Source of the DNA: Butyrivibrio hungatei
GTDB lineage: Bacteria; Bacillota; Clostridia; Lachnospirales; Lachnospiraceae
NCBI RefSeq assembly: GCF_900101605.1
Contig: NZ_FMUR01000006.1
Coordinates: forward strand, 124,001 to 188,000
DNA length: 64,000 bases
Reading direction: 5' to 3'
In this document: in pieces, positions 17,901-28,229 of the stretch
Layout of the letters: every line of letters starts with the position of its first letter
Numbering within the stretch: the stretch's first letter is position 1
The notes under the pieces: generated by a model
Database searches by the model: none
Seen by the model: only the letters and a program-made list of their open reading frames with translations
What the model was told of the DNA's origin: nothing
Program-made: the position numbers and the translations under genes

Positions 17901-20798
17901 TCAGTTTTTCTTCAGCATACGTTTTATGTATGCACCGGTATATGATTTTTTGCACTTTGCTACTTCTTCAGGTGTACCACAGGCAACAACGGTTCCGCCT
18001 CCCGAACCGCCTTCCGGTCCCATATCTATGATGTAATCTCCCGTCTTTATCACATCCAGGTTGTGCTCAATAACAACGACCGTATTCCCCTGTTCAACGA
18101 GCTCATGCATGATCTTTACAAGTTTCTGCACATCGGCAAAGTGAAGTCCCGTCGTAGGTTCATCAAGAATATATACCGTTTTTCCCGTACTGACTTTACT
18201 AAGCTCCGTAGCAAGTTTTATTCTCTGCGCCTCACCGCCCGAGAGCTCCGTACTCGGCTGGCCAAGTTTGACATATCCAAGTCCGACATCATAAAGTGTC
18301 TGTATCTTTCTTTTGATCGTCCTTACATTTTCAAAGAAAGTAAGCGCTTCTTCAACCGTCATATCAAGAACGTCATAGATATTTTTTCCTTTGTATCTGA
18401 CTTCCAGAGTCTCATGGTTGTATCGCTTTCCTCCGCAGACTTCACAAGGAACATATACATCCGGAAGGAAATGCATCTCAATCTTGATGATTCCGTCTCC
18501 GCCACAGGCTTCGCATCGTCCGCCTTTAACGTTAAACGAAAATCTTCCCTTCTTGTATCCTCTTGCTTTTGCGTCGGGAGTACCTGCAAAAAGATCTCTT
18601 ATCATGTCAAATACGCCCGTATACGTCGCGGGATTTGACCTCGGAGTCCTTCCGATAGGTGACTGGTCAATTGCAATAACCTTATCAACCTGATCAAGTC
18701 CTTCTATCCCCTTGTGTTTTCCGGGGATGCATCTTGCTCTGTTAAGGTCTCTTGCAAGATGTTTATAAAGTATCTCATTGACAAAAGAACTCTTTCCGGA
18801 ACCCGAAACGCCCGTAACTATCGTAAGTACACCCAGCGGAACGTCTATATCTATGTTCTTAAGGTTATTCTCACTTGCACCGAGCACTTTAAGCCAGCCC
18901 TTTGGTTCTCTTCTTGTTTCCGGCACTTCTATCTTGAGCTTACCCGCAAGATATTGACCCGTTATAGACTCTTTGACTTTCATGATGTCTTCAGCCGTTC
19001 CCGTAGCGACAATCTTACCACCTCTGGAACCTGCTCCCGGTCCGACATCAACAATATAGTCAGCCTCTCTCATAGTATCTTCGTCGTGTTCCACGACAAT
19101 AAGAGTATTTCCTAAATCTCTTAAATTCTTGAGAGTGTTTAGAAGCTTATCATTATCCCTCTGATGAAGTCCGATACTAGGCTCATCAAGAATATAGCAT
19201 ACTCCGCAAAGCCCCGACCCTATCTGCGTTGCAAGTCTTATACGCTGTGCCTCTCCTCCGGAAAGCGTACCCGTCGCTCTTGAAAGAGAAAGATATCCAA
19301 GTCCTACATCCACAAGGAATCCCACTCTCGCTCTTATTTCCTTTAATACCTGTGCACCGACAAGCTCCTGATGCTCGCTCAGCTTAAGATTCTCAAGGTA
19401 ATTCTGCAGTTCATCGACAGACATAGATGTAATCTCATAGATGTTCTTGTCATCTATGGTAACCGCCAACGATTCCTTTTTAAGCCTCTGTCCGCCGCAC
19501 AGCTGACAGGGCGTAATTCTCATAAACTCCTGATATTCGGCTTTCGCCGTTTCCGAAAATGTCTCTCTGTATCTCTGCTCAACATTCTTAATAAGTCCGT
19601 CAAAAAGAATCGGATAATCACCTTCACCTCTTGATCCTTTGTAATGCACATTGACAGTCTTGTCAGCTCCGTGTATAAGCATATGCCTTACCTTTTCCGA
19701 AAGGTCGCAAAAAGGCGTATCAAGGCTGAACTTATAAGCTTTTGCAAGCGCTTTCAACGTCGCATTACTAAAGCTTCCTTCCTTATTAGCGGACTGCCAT
19801 CCCATAACAACGATACATCCGTCATTTATGGAAAGAGTCTTATCAGGGATCATAAGATCCTCGTCAAATTCCATCTTATATCCGAGTCCCGCACAGTCAG
19901 GACAGGCACCAAAAGGATTATTGAACGAAAAACTCCTCGGTTCAATCTCAGGAATACTGATGCCACAATCAGGGCACGCAAAATTCTGGCTGAAATTCAG
20001 CTCTTTTCCATCCACTACGTCTACTGTAAGAAGTCCGTCAGCAAGTTGCAAAGCGCTCTCTATTGAATCGGCAAGTCTTTTCCTCAGGTTCTCGTTATCG
20101 TCTCTTATGACAATTCTGTCAACTATAACCTCGATGCTGTGTTTAATATTCTTATCCAGTTTAATTTCTTCCGAGAGCTCATATTGGCTTCCGTCTATCC
20201 TGACTCTTACATAGCCGGCTCTTTTTGCTCTGTCGAGAGTCTTTGCGTGTTCACCTTTTTTTCCTCTTACTACAGGTGCAAGAAGCTGCAGCTTGGTACC
20301 GTCACCAAGTGCCATGATCTGGTCACACATTTCATCAACGGTCTGCCTTCTTATCTCACGTCCGCAGTTCGGGCAATGCGGTATACCTATCCTTGCATAC
20401 AGAAGTCTAAAGTGATCATAAATCTCTGTAACCGTTCCCACAGTCGATCTCGGGTTCTTGTTGGTTGATTTCTGATCAATCGAAATTGTCGGCGAAAGGC
20501 CTTCTATTCTCTCAACATTAGGCTTATCCATCTGTCCGAGGAACATTCTCGCGTAAGATGAGAGCGACTCCATGTATCGTCTCTGTCCTTCCGCAAAAAT
20601 AGTATCAAAAGCAAGTGAAGATTTCCCCGATCCCGAAAGCCCCGTAAAAACGGTCAAAGTATCTCTAGGTATCTTCACGCTTACATGTTTAAGATTATGC
20701 TCATCCGCCCCACGAACCCTTATATAATCATGGATATCCGTGGGAAGTATTCTCTTTGCTGTCGTATTCTTTTTTGTCATCCTGCTGTTATCCGACAT
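17901..20798 (-). CDS. uvrA: Excinuclease ABC subunit A
   Basis: UvrA is the damage-recognition ATPase of nucleotide excision repair. Two ABC modules are visible, with Walker A sequences [13 protein letters not shown] and [13 protein letters not shown], signature motifs [12 protein letters not shown] and [12 protein letters not shown], and zinc-binding Cys groups ([22 protein letters not shown]). An in-frame GTG lies at 20834 and an ATG at 20816. I prefer the ATG at 20798 because AGGAG is spaced 8 bases before it; the protein is then 965 residues. It lies downstream of uvrB but is separated from it by an unrelated membrane protein gene with only short gaps. Confidence 0.96.
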   Translation of the reverse strand: MSDNSRMTKKNTTAKRILPTDIHDYIRVRGADEHNLKHVSVKIPRDTLTVFTGLSGSGKSSLAFDTIFAEGQRRYMESLSSYARMFLGQMDKPNVERIEGLSPTISIDQKSTNKNPRSTVGTVTEIYDHFRLLYARIGIPHCPNCGREIRRQTVDEMCDQIMALGDGTKLQLLAPVVRGKKGEHAKTLDRAKRAGYVRVRIDGSQYELSEEIKLDKNIKHSIEVIVDRIVIRDDNENLRKRLADSIESALQLADGLLTVDVVDGKELNFSQNFACPDCGISIPEIEPRSFSFNNPFGACPDCAGLGYKMEFDEDLMIPDKTLSINDGCIVVMGWQSANKEGSFSNATLKALAKAYKFSLDTPFCDLSEKVRHMLIHGADKTVNVHYKGSRGEGDYPILFDGLIKNVEQRYRETFSETAKAEYQEFMRITPCQLCGGQRLKKESLAVTIDDKNIYEITSMSVDELQNYLENLKLSEHQELVGAQVLKEIRARVGFLVDVGLGYLSLSRATGTLSGGEAQRIRLATQIGSGLCGVCYILDEPSIGLHQRDNDKLLNTLKNLRDLGNTLIVVEHDEDTMREADYIVDVGPGAGSRGGKIVATGTAEDIMKVKESITGQYLAGKLKIEVPETRREPKGWLKVLGASENNLKNIDIDVPLGVLTIVTGVSGSGKSSFVNEILYKHLARDLNRARCIPGKHKGIEGLDQVDKVIAIDQSPIGRTPRSNPATYTGVFDMIRDLFAGTPDAKARGYKKGRFSFNVKGGRCEACGGDGIIKIEMHFLPDVYVPCEVCGGKRYNHETLEVRYKGKNIYDVLDMTVEEALTFFENVRTIKRKIQTLYDVGLGYVKLGQPSTELSGGEAQRIKLATELSKVSTGKTVYILDEPTTGLHFADVQKLVKIMHELVEQGNTVVVIEHNLDVIKTGDYIIDMGPEGGSGGGTVVACGTPEEVAKCKKSYTGAYIKRMLKKN

Positions 20799-20839
20799 CT
20801 GTTTATCTCCTGTCATTAATCCTTTTTCCTTCACAAGAA

Positions 20840-22606
20840 TCAGCTCACACTATCAGCTGCATTGTCCTGACTGTCATCATTATTTTTTATCGCCATAGCA
20901 AAATACACCGGAACCATAATATACATCGGATGCAAATATCTGTAATTAGTAACCGGTCCAAGTAAATATGTTGCTTCCAGTATCAAAAGCGCAACCGGAA
21001 TTACAGTCTCATATTTTTTTCCTCTTCTTATCATTATGATCAGGCAAAGTACCATGCTGTAAAACGGGAATGACAAAGACAGGAAATTACTTATAAGAGG
21101 CAAATTGCTCAGCTTACTTTCCAGTCTTGCCATCGCATAATAAAAAGGGCGAATAATTTCAAAAATGCCATGAGTATAATATGCATCTGCACTACCGCTG
21201 AAATAATCAGGATATAATCCGATTTCAACATATTCTCTTTGGGCAAACTCATCATTTCCGGTTGATGCGGGGTACCACAGTTCTACATTTGTATCAAGTG
21301 CAGCGCATAAATATGTGATCGGACTGCGCTTCAATCCCTTAAAATATATATCCCAGAAAGGTTCCTTGTTTTCGTCATAAAGCCCATTATTCAATGAGTT
21401 TTTTACCGGATCCGCAAAGCGGTAATTATATTCATCAACACAAGAAAGATATTCATTAATTGTTGCTTTCTCTTCTTCGCTAAAACATCCCTCCTTGGCA
21501 TATACTGCGGCGATCTGCTGAATCGGTATTGAAAGAAATTCTGACGAATCGGTATAATGAATGTCAAAGGCCGGATAAACAACGACAGGTGTAACGATCG
21601 ATATTATAAGAGCCGGCAAAATACTGATAAGCTCAAGCTTTTTTATCCGTGCAGGTGCAATAATAATCACCATTAAGAATAAGACAACCATCGCATATAT
21701 CATATTGTTTCTGAAAAAGCATGCAAGCAAACAACTGATAAAGCATGTAAATGCCCTTTTCTCCGTAGTCATCAAATCATAAAGCGATGTTAAAAATACT
21801 ATTAAGCAGCATCCGAAATATACATCCTTTGTTGTAACAAATGAAAAAAGCCAAAAAATCGGGTTGATGATATAGTATATCCCCGAAAGCAGAATTAAAA
21901 CCGAAGGAGCTTTTTTCTTTCTCAGCCAGGTCAGTACATAGCAAAATGTGATATTTACGACAACTATCTGGATTATCGAATAGATCACATTAGCCATATA
22001 TATGTTGTGAAGCAGGTTTGCCACATAAAACAGCGCTTTCCAGAAAATCGTATAAAAGATCGGCTGCTGATTATCAAGCGAACGTTCCCCTATTGCCTGA
22101 AAATAAATTGTAAAGTAATCATACGTACCCACTCCCGGAAAAAATACCAGAAAAGCTACTACATCAAGAATCGTTACGATTGCGAAAAATACTATAAGTT
22201 GCTTTCTTCCCAGCCCTATTTCCGGTAGCTTCCCGGAAAACGAAGAATACAATGTTTCCAAGACATATGGTGTAAACACTGCCAATAAATGGGCTGTCAC
22301 AACAAAAATCACCAAATTATAAAACGGATGGGTACAAAATGACATCAGATCATGCTCTGTGTATATTGTCTTTCCAACCAATAAAAGTAATGAAAAAAAT
22401 GCGGATATAACAATATCCCTTTTGTTAGGATTCAGTATCTTACAATACAGTTTTTCTTGCATCGTCAATATGAAAAATGCAAAAAACAGTACCATATCTC
22501 CCACTGCCACAACATCAGTTTTACTGATATATGAACCAACTGCGATTGTCCATAGCATTGATACCGCAAAACATATTGCGCTTCTTTTTACAACATCTTT
22601 TTCCAT
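20840..22606 (-). CDS. DUF6020-like polytopic membrane protein, probable GT-C type
   Basis: This 588-residue protein has about 12 hydrophobic segments, with a conserved loop [19 protein letters not shown] followed by [12 protein letters not shown], and later [12 protein letters not shown]. The PG-x-D, N-x-x-P and TKD motifs are those I recall for the DUF6020 family, thought to be GT-C-like integral membrane glycosyltransferases. A soluble loop of about 130 residues precedes the last helices. It lies 24 bases after uvrB and ends just before uvrA, so a surface-glycan type gene is embedded in the excision-repair operon. The substrate is unknown. Confidence 0.78.
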   Translation of the reverse strand: MEKDVVKRSAICFAVSMLWTIAVGSYISKTDVVAVGDMVLFFAFFILTMQEKLYCKILNPNKRDIVISAFFSLLLLVGKTIYTEHDLMSFCTHPFYNLVIFVVTAHLLAVFTPYVLETLYSSFSGKLPEIGLGRKQLIVFFAIVTILDVVAFLVFFPGVGTYDYFTIYFQAIGERSLDNQQPIFYTIFWKALFYVANLLHNIYMANVIYSIIQIVVVNITFCYVLTWLRKKKAPSVLILLSGIYYIINPIFWLFSFVTTKDVYFGCCLIVFLTSLYDLMTTEKRAFTCFISCLLACFFRNNMIYAMVVLFLMVIIIAPARIKKLELISILPALIISIVTPVVVYPAFDIHYTDSSEFLSIPIQQIAAVYAKEGCFSEEEKATINEYLSCVDEYNYRFADPVKNSLNNGLYDENKEPFWDIYFKGLKRSPITYLCAALDTNVELWYPASTGNDEFAQREYVEIGLYPDYFSGSADAYYTHGIFEIIRPFYYAMARLESKLSNLPLISNFLSLSFPFYSMVLCLIIMIRRGKKYETVIPVALLILEATYLLGPVTNYRYLHPMYIMVPVYFAMAIKNNDDSQDNAADSVS

Positions 22607-22630
22607 ACAAGTCTCCCCACCTATTGTCAG

Positions 22631-24622
22631 TTATTTTCCTTCCGTCAGATCGTTGTAAATCTTCTTAAGTTCTATCATTTGATCTCTGAGTGTCGCCGCA
22701 GTCTCAAAATCCAACTCTGTAGCGGCACGTTTCATCTTCTTCTGAACCTGTCCGATAAGTTTCTCAAGTTCATCCTTATCCATTGCCTCAGGATCTTTTT
22801 CAAATTTAACCTCTTCCTTGGCAATAGCCTTTGTAACTGCGATAAGTTCTCTTACCGCCTTCTTTATGGTCTGCGGAGTTATTCCGTGTTCCTTATTGTA
22901 TTCTTCCTGTATCTTACGTCTTCTCGCCGTTTCATCAATGGCTTTCTTCATTGAATCAGTCATGTTATCGGCGTACATTATGACGTGGCCTTCCGCGTTA
23001 CGCGCAGCACGCCCTATTGTCTGAATAAGCGATGTCTCCGAACGAAGAAATCCCTCTTTATCCGCATCTATTATCGCAACAAGTGAGATTTCCGGAATAT
23101 CAAGTCCCTCTCTCAAAAGGTTGATTCCAACAAGAACATCAAAGACATCAAGACGCATATCTCTGATTATCTCTGCTCTTTCAAGCGTATCTATGTCTGA
23201 ATGAAGGTATTTTACCCTTATTCCGGACTCTGCAAGGTACTCTGTCAGATCCTCAGCCATTCTCTTTGTGAGTGTAGTGACAAGAACCTTATTTTTCTTG
23301 TCTATTTCTTTTCGGATCTCACCGATTAGATTGTCAATCTGTCCCTCGACCGGACGCACAGAAATCTCCGGATCGAGAAGCCCCGTAGGTCTTATAACCT
23401 GCTCTGCTCTCAAAAGTTCATGTTCTTCCTCATATTTACCGGGAGTAGCGGAGCAAAAGAGCATCTGATCTATATGTGATTCAAACTCTTCAAAATTAAG
23501 AGGTCTGTTATCGAGCGCCGACGGAAGTCTGAATCCGTAATCAACAAGAGTCAGTTTCCTGCTCCTGTCTCCATGATACATGGCACCGACCTGCGGTATA
23601 GTCATATGCGACTCATCCACTATTATCAAAAAATCCCTGTCAAAGAAGTCCAAAAGTGTAAGCGGAGGTTCTCCCGGCGCCATAAAATTAAGATGCCTTG
23701 AATAATTCTCGATTCCCGAGCAAAAGCCCGTTTCCTTCAGCATCTCTATATCAAAATTGGTTCTCTCCGATATTCTCTGAGCTTCAATAAGCCTGTCCTC
23801 ACCCTTAAAGAACTTGATCTGTTCTTCAAGTTCCTTCTCTATCTCCACGCACGCCATGTTTATCTTCTCTTGAGGTACAACATAGTGCGAAGCGGGATAG
23901 ATCATAACGTGTGAAAGTTCGTTTCTGACCTTGGCCGTAACAGGCTCAATCTCAGTAATCCTGTCTATCTCGTCGCCAAAAAACTCAATCCTTATCAGAT
24001 AATCATCCGCATTTGCAGGAAAAACCTCTATCGTATCGCCCCTTACCCTGAAATTGCATCTTCCGAGCTCAAGATCGTTTCTCGTATACTGTATAGCAAC
24101 AAGCTCTTCTATCGTCTTGTCTCTGTCCTTCTGCATTCCGGGTCTAAGTGAGATTGACATTCCCTTGAATTCATCGGGACTTCCCAGTCCATATATGCAA
24201 GATACACTGGCAACAACAATAACGTCCTTCCTCTCAGAAAGTGATGCCGTTGCAGAGAGTCTCAACTTATCAATTTCATCATTAATCGAAGAATCTTTTG
24301 CAATATAAGTATCTGTTTGAGGAACATATGCTTCCGGTTGATAATAGTCATAGTAGGACACAAAATACTCTACGGCGTTTTCCGGAAAGAATTCTTTCAT
24401 CTCGCCATAGAGCTGACCTGCAAGAGTTTTGTTATGACTTATAATAAGCGTAGGTTTATTAAGCGCCGCAATAACGTTTGCCATAGTAAACGTCTTTCCG
24501 GAACCTGTAACGCCCAGAAGTGTTTGAAACTGGTTACCTTCCTTAAACCCCTTAACAAGCTCCTCTATGGCTTGTGGCTGGTCACCTGTAGGTTTAAATT
24601 CAGAGTGTAATTTGAAATCCAT
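22631..24622 (-). CDS. uvrB: Excinuclease ABC subunit B
   Basis: UvrB receives DNA from UvrA, verifies the lesion and recruits UvrC. The 663-residue protein starts with [14 protein letters not shown] and Walker [14 protein letters not shown]. It has the beta-hairpin region [12 protein letters not shown], the DESH box ([12 protein letters not shown]), helicase motif [15 protein letters not shown], and a C-terminal UVR domain ([20 protein letters not shown]). A consensus LexA box lies about 105 bases upstream, so SOS induction is likely. Length is standard. Confidence 0.97.
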   Translation of the reverse strand: MDFKLHSEFKPTGDQPQAIEELVKGFKEGNQFQTLLGVTGSGKTFTMANVIAALNKPTLIISHNKTLAGQLYGEMKEFFPENAVEYFVSYYDYYQPEAYVPQTDTYIAKDSSINDEIDKLRLSATASLSERKDVIVVASVSCIYGLGSPDEFKGMSISLRPGMQKDRDKTIEELVAIQYTRNDLELGRCNFRVRGDTIEVFPANADDYLIRIEFFGDEIDRITEIEPVTAKVRNELSHVMIYPASHYVVPQEKINMACVEIEKELEEQIKFFKGEDRLIEAQRISERTNFDIEMLKETGFCSGIENYSRHLNFMAPGEPPLTLLDFFDRDFLIIVDESHMTIPQVGAMYHGDRSRKLTLVDYGFRLPSALDNRPLNFEEFESHIDQMLFCSATPGKYEEEHELLRAEQVIRPTGLLDPEISVRPVEGQIDNLIGEIRKEIDKKNKVLVTTLTKRMAEDLTEYLAESGIRVKYLHSDIDTLERAEIIRDMRLDVFDVLVGINLLREGLDIPEISLVAIIDADKEGFLRSETSLIQTIGRAARNAEGHVIMYADNMTDSMKKAIDETARRRKIQEEYNKEHGITPQTIKKAVRELIAVTKAIAKEEVKFEKDPEAMDKDELEKLIGQVQKKMKRAATELDFETAATLRDQMIELKKIYNDLTEGK

Positions 24623-24652
24623 TATTTTTCCCTCTCAACAGTACATCTTTCG

Positions 24653-24699
24653 CAAAAAGAAAAAAGAGATGATATACTGCTGTTTCAGTATACCATCTC
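24653..24699 (-). terminator. Terminator at the end of the kinase/GT2/ATP-grasp operon
   Basis: Minus-strand stem of 14 bp (24686-24699 with 24666-24679, one G-U) and a 6-base loop, followed by TTTTTTCTTTTT. It lies between the ATP-grasp gene and uvrB. The predicted uvrB transcription start falls inside this hairpin. Confidence 0.85.
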
Positions 24700-24724
24700 A
24701 TAAATCATGCGTCTATAACTTTTT

Positions 24725-24738
24725 CAAACACATGTTCG
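24725..24738 (-). promoter_or_regulatory. LexA (DinR) box upstream of uvrB
   Basis: Minus-strand CGAACATGTGTTTG matches every position of the Gram-positive LexA consensus CGAACRNRYGTTYG. A TTGAAA hexamer, a possible -35 box, overlaps its end. A second possible promoter (TAGACG, 17 bases, TATACT) lies just downstream. Repression by LexA of uvrB and uvrA is expected from known SOS regulons in Firmicutes. Confidence 0.8.
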
Positions 24739-24783
24739 TTTAATCTGTAATTTCAGTATCAGCCATACCAAGTCAAGGTTGAG

Positions 24784-24852
24784 AAGCCAAGGGGACGGTT
24801 CATCTGTCTTCTCAGCTTTTGCGAGAAGACAGATGAACCGTCCCCTTGGCTT
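24784..24852. repeat. 30-bp perfect inverted repeat with 9-base loop (REP-like)
   Basis: Arms 24784-24813 and 24823-24852 are perfectly complementary; the loop is AGCTTTTGC. The core GGGGACGGTTCATCTGTC resembles short palindromic intergenic repeats that recur in clostridial genomes (from memory). The outer nine bases are also duplicated in direct orientation (CCTTGGCTT at 24844 and 24853), the second copy reaching into the stop codon of the ATP-grasp gene. A separate terminator follows downstream, so the repeat is not needed for termination. Confidence 0.85.
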
Positions 24853-24859
24853 CCTTGGC

Positions 24860-25996
24860 TTACCTCGACACAATGTCACGAACCAGCTTCGCATCATTGC
24901 CCGCAACAATGAAATATCCAAATCTGGAAGAGCTGTCCACAACTTTTCTGTCGGTAATCTCTTCAACACTACTCTCAATAACAAGATCCTGATATTTTGA
25001 ACAAATCTCCTGACAATAATCAGCATCTTCGCGGCCAAAAACAAATTTGATCCCTGCGGCTTTGTGCTTGCTACCGGGCGTAATATCGGGTTCATTTCCA
25101 AGCGCAACATCAATGACTGCTTTTACAAAGTCAATTCCCGTAGTCAGATGCACAAGTGAACTTCCGATGCAGTCTCCGCCCATTCTTCCGCCTATCTCGA
25201 CAATCTTTATAACGCCGTCTTCGCGGATCAGTATCTCGGAATGAGACGCACCATTCTCAATCTCGAGCGCATCAAGCGCATTATATATAACTTTTCTGAT
25301 ATTTTCATAAGTCTCGGCGCCGACAGGTGCAGGCTCAAAATGTCCTGTCTCGATGAAATTCGGGCTTCCCGTGGTAAACTTCTCAGTCACAGCAAGAAGC
25401 GTATGCTTCCCGTTATACGAGATACATTCTACGCTATACTCTTTTCCCTCAACAAACTCTTCAATGATCGCAGTCTTCTCAAAGCTCACATCTCTTGCAG
25501 ATGCTATCGCAGCCATGATTCCCGACTTTGAGCTAAGCTTTGTAACTGCTCTGCTTCCCGATCTGTCCGTCGGCTTAACGATTATCGGATATTCCAGCCC
25601 AAGCTCATCAACATTTACCGAATCATCGGCCAAAACATATTTAGGACAAGGAACATTCTTTTCCGTAAGGGCATTTCTCATTGCAAACTTATTGGTCGAC
25701 TTATACGTGCATGAAATCGAATTACCCGAAAGCCCCATCTTATCGGCAACATAATTTACAGTCACCATTGCAAGATCCGATGCAATACTGCATATTCCGT
25801 CAATTCCAATCTCTTTGCACTTCTCACAGATAGCTTCTTTTTCAACAATACTTATCGGATAAAAGAAATCGGCCGTAGCTTCTCCTACATCTCCAACGCC
25901 CCATGCAAACACATGAGTTTCAAGTCCCATTTCTTTTGCCTTTAAAATCAGCGGATTCTGAAGATATGAAGCGCCGATGATCGCCAGTTTTTTCAT
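24860..25996 (-). CDS. ATP-grasp domain protein
   Basis: A 378-residue enzyme with the three-part ATP-grasp layout: an N-terminal pre-ATP-grasp Rossmann-like domain (KKLAIIGASYLQNPLILKA, then the IDGICSIASDLA segment), a central domain with YPIIVKPTDRSGSRAV and TAIIEEFVEGKEYSVE, and a C-terminal metal site KIVEIGGRMGGDCIGS. Such enzymes ligate a carboxylate to an amine or thiol through an acyl phosphate. Similarity is to carbamoyl-phosphate-synthase/biotin-carboxylase-like stand-alone ligases; the substrate cannot be told. It lies 3 bases after a GT2 glycosyltransferase, so the pair probably acts on one surface or secondary-metabolite product. GAGGAG precedes the ATG. Confidence 0.85.
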   Translation of the reverse strand: MKKLAIIGASYLQNPLILKAKEMGLETHVFAWGVGDVGEATADFFYPISIVEKEAICEKCKEIGIDGICSIASDLAMVTVNYVADKMGLSGNSISCTYKSTNKFAMRNALTEKNVPCPKYVLADDSVNVDELGLEYPIIVKPTDRSGSRAVTKLSSKSGIMAAIASARDVSFEKTAIIEEFVEGKEYSVECISYNGKHTLLAVTEKFTTGSPNFIETGHFEPAPVGAETYENIRKVIYNALDALEIENGASHSEILIREDGVIKIVEIGGRMGGDCIGSSLVHLTTGIDFVKAVIDVALGNEPDITPGSKHKAAGIKFVFGREDADYCQEICSKYQDLVIESSVEEITDRKVVDSSSRFGYFIVAGNDAKLVRDIVSR

Positions 25997-25999
25997 GTA

Positions 26000-26932
26000 T
26001 TACTCCTCTTCGTGCCGGTTTAGCATTTCGTCAATAATATAAATAGGTCTTCCTTTACTTTCGGAAAAGATATTTCCGATATATATCCCGACTATTCCCA
26101 ATGCGCTCAGCATAAGTCCGCCCATCATGTATATCGAAGCAACAACCGAAGGCCAACCCATATCAAAATCTTTTACAACATAATATCTGATAACAAGATA
26201 GCTCAAATACAAAAATGCCGCACATGAAAGTGCAAATCCCAGCTTAACCGCCATAAACAACGGCTTATTGGACTGTGCGGTAATAAGGCTGATAGCAAGA
26301 TTAACTTTTTTACTGAAAGTATAAGATGACTTTCCCGCAAATCTTTCATCCGACTCAAGCCCGATAGTTGTATCATTGTAGCCAAGCCACATAAGAAACA
26401 TGATATAGTCTCTGTTCTGCTCTTTCATCTTAAGAAAAGAGTCCACTACTTTCCTTTTCGCAATGCTGTAGTTTCCCACCTCAAAGTCATACTTCATATC
26501 TGAAAGTTTATTATAAACGGCGTAAAAAGATCTTGATAATGCCTTTACTATAAAGGTATCCTTTCTGTCTTTTCGCTTGGAATATACGATATCGTAACCT
26601 TCGTCAATCTTGTCCAAAAAAAGCGGTAAAAACTCAGGTCTGTCCTGAAGGTCGCAGTCCATAACCGCAACAAGATCGCCGACAGATTTCTCAAGTCCTG
26701 CTGTAATAGCACGCATCTGTCCAAAATTCCTCGAAAGTTTGATTCCAACAACGCGCTTATCATTGGTGCATATTTTCTCGATTTCTTCCCATGATTTTTG
26801 CGGACAATGGTCGTCCACCATGATTATCTCAAAAGATTTCCCTGCTTTTTCAAGAGTCGCAACAAGCCTCTTATATAGTTCGGGTACTGCCTCCCTGCAT
26901 CCGTATACAGGAATAACTACTGAAATATCCAT
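26000..26932 (-). CDS. Family 2 glycosyltransferase, polyprenyl-phosphate type
   Basis: The 310-residue protein resembles GtrB/DPM-type enzymes that move a sugar from a nucleotide donor to polyprenyl phosphate. It begins DISVVIPVYGCREAVPEL, has MVDDHCPQKSW, the LSRNFGQMRA motif, the DxD-containing AVMDCDLQDRPEF, and KRKDRKDTF. Two C-terminal membrane segments (about residues 232-255 and 268-290) anchor it. GAGG is 6 bases ahead of the ATG at 26932, which I prefer over an ATG two codons upstream. It is 77 bases after the small membrane protein of the kinase operon and directly upstream of the ATP-grasp gene. Confidence 0.88.
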   Translation of the reverse strand: MDISVVIPVYGCREAVPELYKRLVATLEKAGKSFEIIMVDDHCPQKSWEEIEKICTNDKRVVGIKLSRNFGQMRAITAGLEKSVGDLVAVMDCDLQDRPEFLPLFLDKIDEGYDIVYSKRKDRKDTFIVKALSRSFYAVYNKLSDMKYDFEVGNYSIAKRKVVDSFLKMKEQNRDYIMFLMWLGYNDTTIGLESDERFAGKSSYTFSKKVNLAISLITAQSNKPLFMAVKLGFALSCAAFLYLSYLVIRYYVVKDFDMGWPSVVASIYMMGGLMLSALGIVGIYIGNIFSESKGRPIYIIDEMLNRHEEE

Positions 26933-27009
26933 AAACATCCTCGTGTTTTCTTTTAGTATTCCATAATCCTAAGTATGAAATCAACACAGTATATTCTATC
27001 ATATTACAA

Positions 27010-27246
27010 TCAAAGATTAAACGAATCATATGTATAGACCATGTCCTGCTCTATTACAAAATCATCGCACAAGGAGTTTCTCTTATTGTCTATATGTTCC
27101 AGAAGCTGTGTCGTGCACATTGCGGCGGTTGCATCCCCTTCAGAAATCTCAGGCTTTGCGACGCCTTTTTTAAGAAGGCCGGCAACTCCGATTATCATCA
27201 TAATTCCAACGAATATCACTCCAAATGTATATAAAAAAATAATCAT
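27010..27246 (-). CDS. Small single-span membrane protein in kinase operon
   Basis: A 78-residue protein of unknown family with one N-terminal membrane helix (residues 2-24) and a hydrophilic remainder with two cysteines. Its ATG overlaps the kinase stop codon (ATGA), strong evidence that it is a real, translationally coupled gene. The pairing with a Ser/Thr kinase and a phosphatase suggests a partner or substrate, but there is no direct motif for that. Confidence 0.7.
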   Translation of the reverse strand: MIIFLYTFGVIFVGIMMIIGVAGLLKKGVAKPEISEGDATAAMCTTQLLEHIDNKRNSLCDDFVIEQDMVYTYDSFNL

Positions 27247-28229
27247 TTTCCCTCCTGAAAAAATTCTTTATCAATAAATTCCGCTATTCTCTCTTTTGCA
27301 TTATATAATCGCCCTTTAAATGCAGGCACTCGCTCCCTGGCATCACTCTCAACGTAGTTCTTGACAGGTTCCGCATACATGATTGCCATCGACACCATTG
27401 CAGACAAGGTAGCTGCGACAAGACTTCTCTTCATGTATCTGATCACAATGCCACGTTTTCTTTTTACAATGCTGTCCAAAAGAGCTTTCTCTATCTCGCT
27501 GCAAGATCTGAACCTGTCATCGCGTCCCGGCTTTATGCATTTATTTATTATCTTCGCAAATTCCTCAGAAAGCCCTGTTGCGCCGTTTAGCTTAAAGTTT
27601 TCAAGAGCCGCTTCATTCTTGATATCTATTCCCGTTGTCATCTGCAAAAGAGTCATGCCAAAACAGTATATATCCGTCTTTGGGCTTGTCTGTCCAAGAG
27701 TTCCGTACTGTTCGGGCGCCGCAAATCCCACCGTTCCAAGATATGATGTATCAGACTTTTCGCCCTTTCTGTAAATCCTCGCTGCTCCGAAGTCGATAAG
27801 ATATACCTTGCCGTCTCTGCCTATAATTATATTTGCAGGCTTGAGATCCCTGTATATCACAGGTTCTTTCAGACCGTGCAGATACTTAAGTATCCTTATA
27901 AGTTCAATCGCGATCTCAACTGTTTCTTTCTCGGAAAAAACTCCGTTCACCCTAAGCTTTTCAGAAATACTGCATCCCGAAATATACTGTAAGACCATGA
28001 AGCCTTCGCCATAGTCTATGAGTTTCTGCACTCCGCTGTGTTTTAGGCTTTTCAGCATCAACGCCTCGTTTTCCATAGATGCTCTTTCCTTAAAAAAGCC
28101 TTTTCCACTTTCTTTAAGCACCTTAACCGTCACCTTTTTACCCGTACGCTTATCAAAAGCCGCATAGACTTCGCTTGTTCCGCCTTCACCTATTTTCTTT
28201 AATATCTTATATCTCTTTAAATCTTTCAT
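27243..28229 (-). CDS. Membrane Ser/Thr protein kinase without PASTA domains
   Basis: A 328-residue Hanks-type kinase. The glycine loop IGEGGTSEVYAAF is at residues 13-25, the ATP-binding lysine is K36, the catalytic loop is YRDLKPANIIIG (Tyr in place of His of HRD), the metal-binding site is LIDFGAAR, and the activation segment ends in GTVGFAAPEQYG. One membrane helix (about 273-294) is followed by only about 35 outside residues, so there are no PASTA repeats. It overlaps both the upstream PP2C gene and the downstream small membrane protein by four bases each. Confidence 0.93.
   Translation of the reverse strand: MKDLKRYKILKKIGEGGTSEVYAAFDKRTGKKVTVKVLKESGKGFFKERASMENEALMLKSLKHSGVQKLIDYGEGFMVLQYISGCSISEKLRVNGVFSEKETVEIAIELIRILKYLHGLKEPVIYRDLKPANIIIGRDGKVYLIDFGAARIYRKGEKSDTSYLGTVGFAAPEQYGTLGQTSPKTDIYCFGMTLLQMTTGIDIKNEAALENFKLNGATGLSEEFAKIINKCIKPGRDDRFRSCSEIEKALLDSIVKRKRGIVIRYMKRSLVAATLSAMVSMAIMYAEPVKNYVESDARERVPAFKGRLYNAKERIAEFIDKEFFQEGK

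Noticed and set aside
24724..25113. Open frame of 129 codons on the minus strand overlapping the end of the ATP-grasp gene
   Set aside because: It runs through the 30-bp inverted repeat and lies in another frame of a clear ATP-grasp gene; the product looks random.
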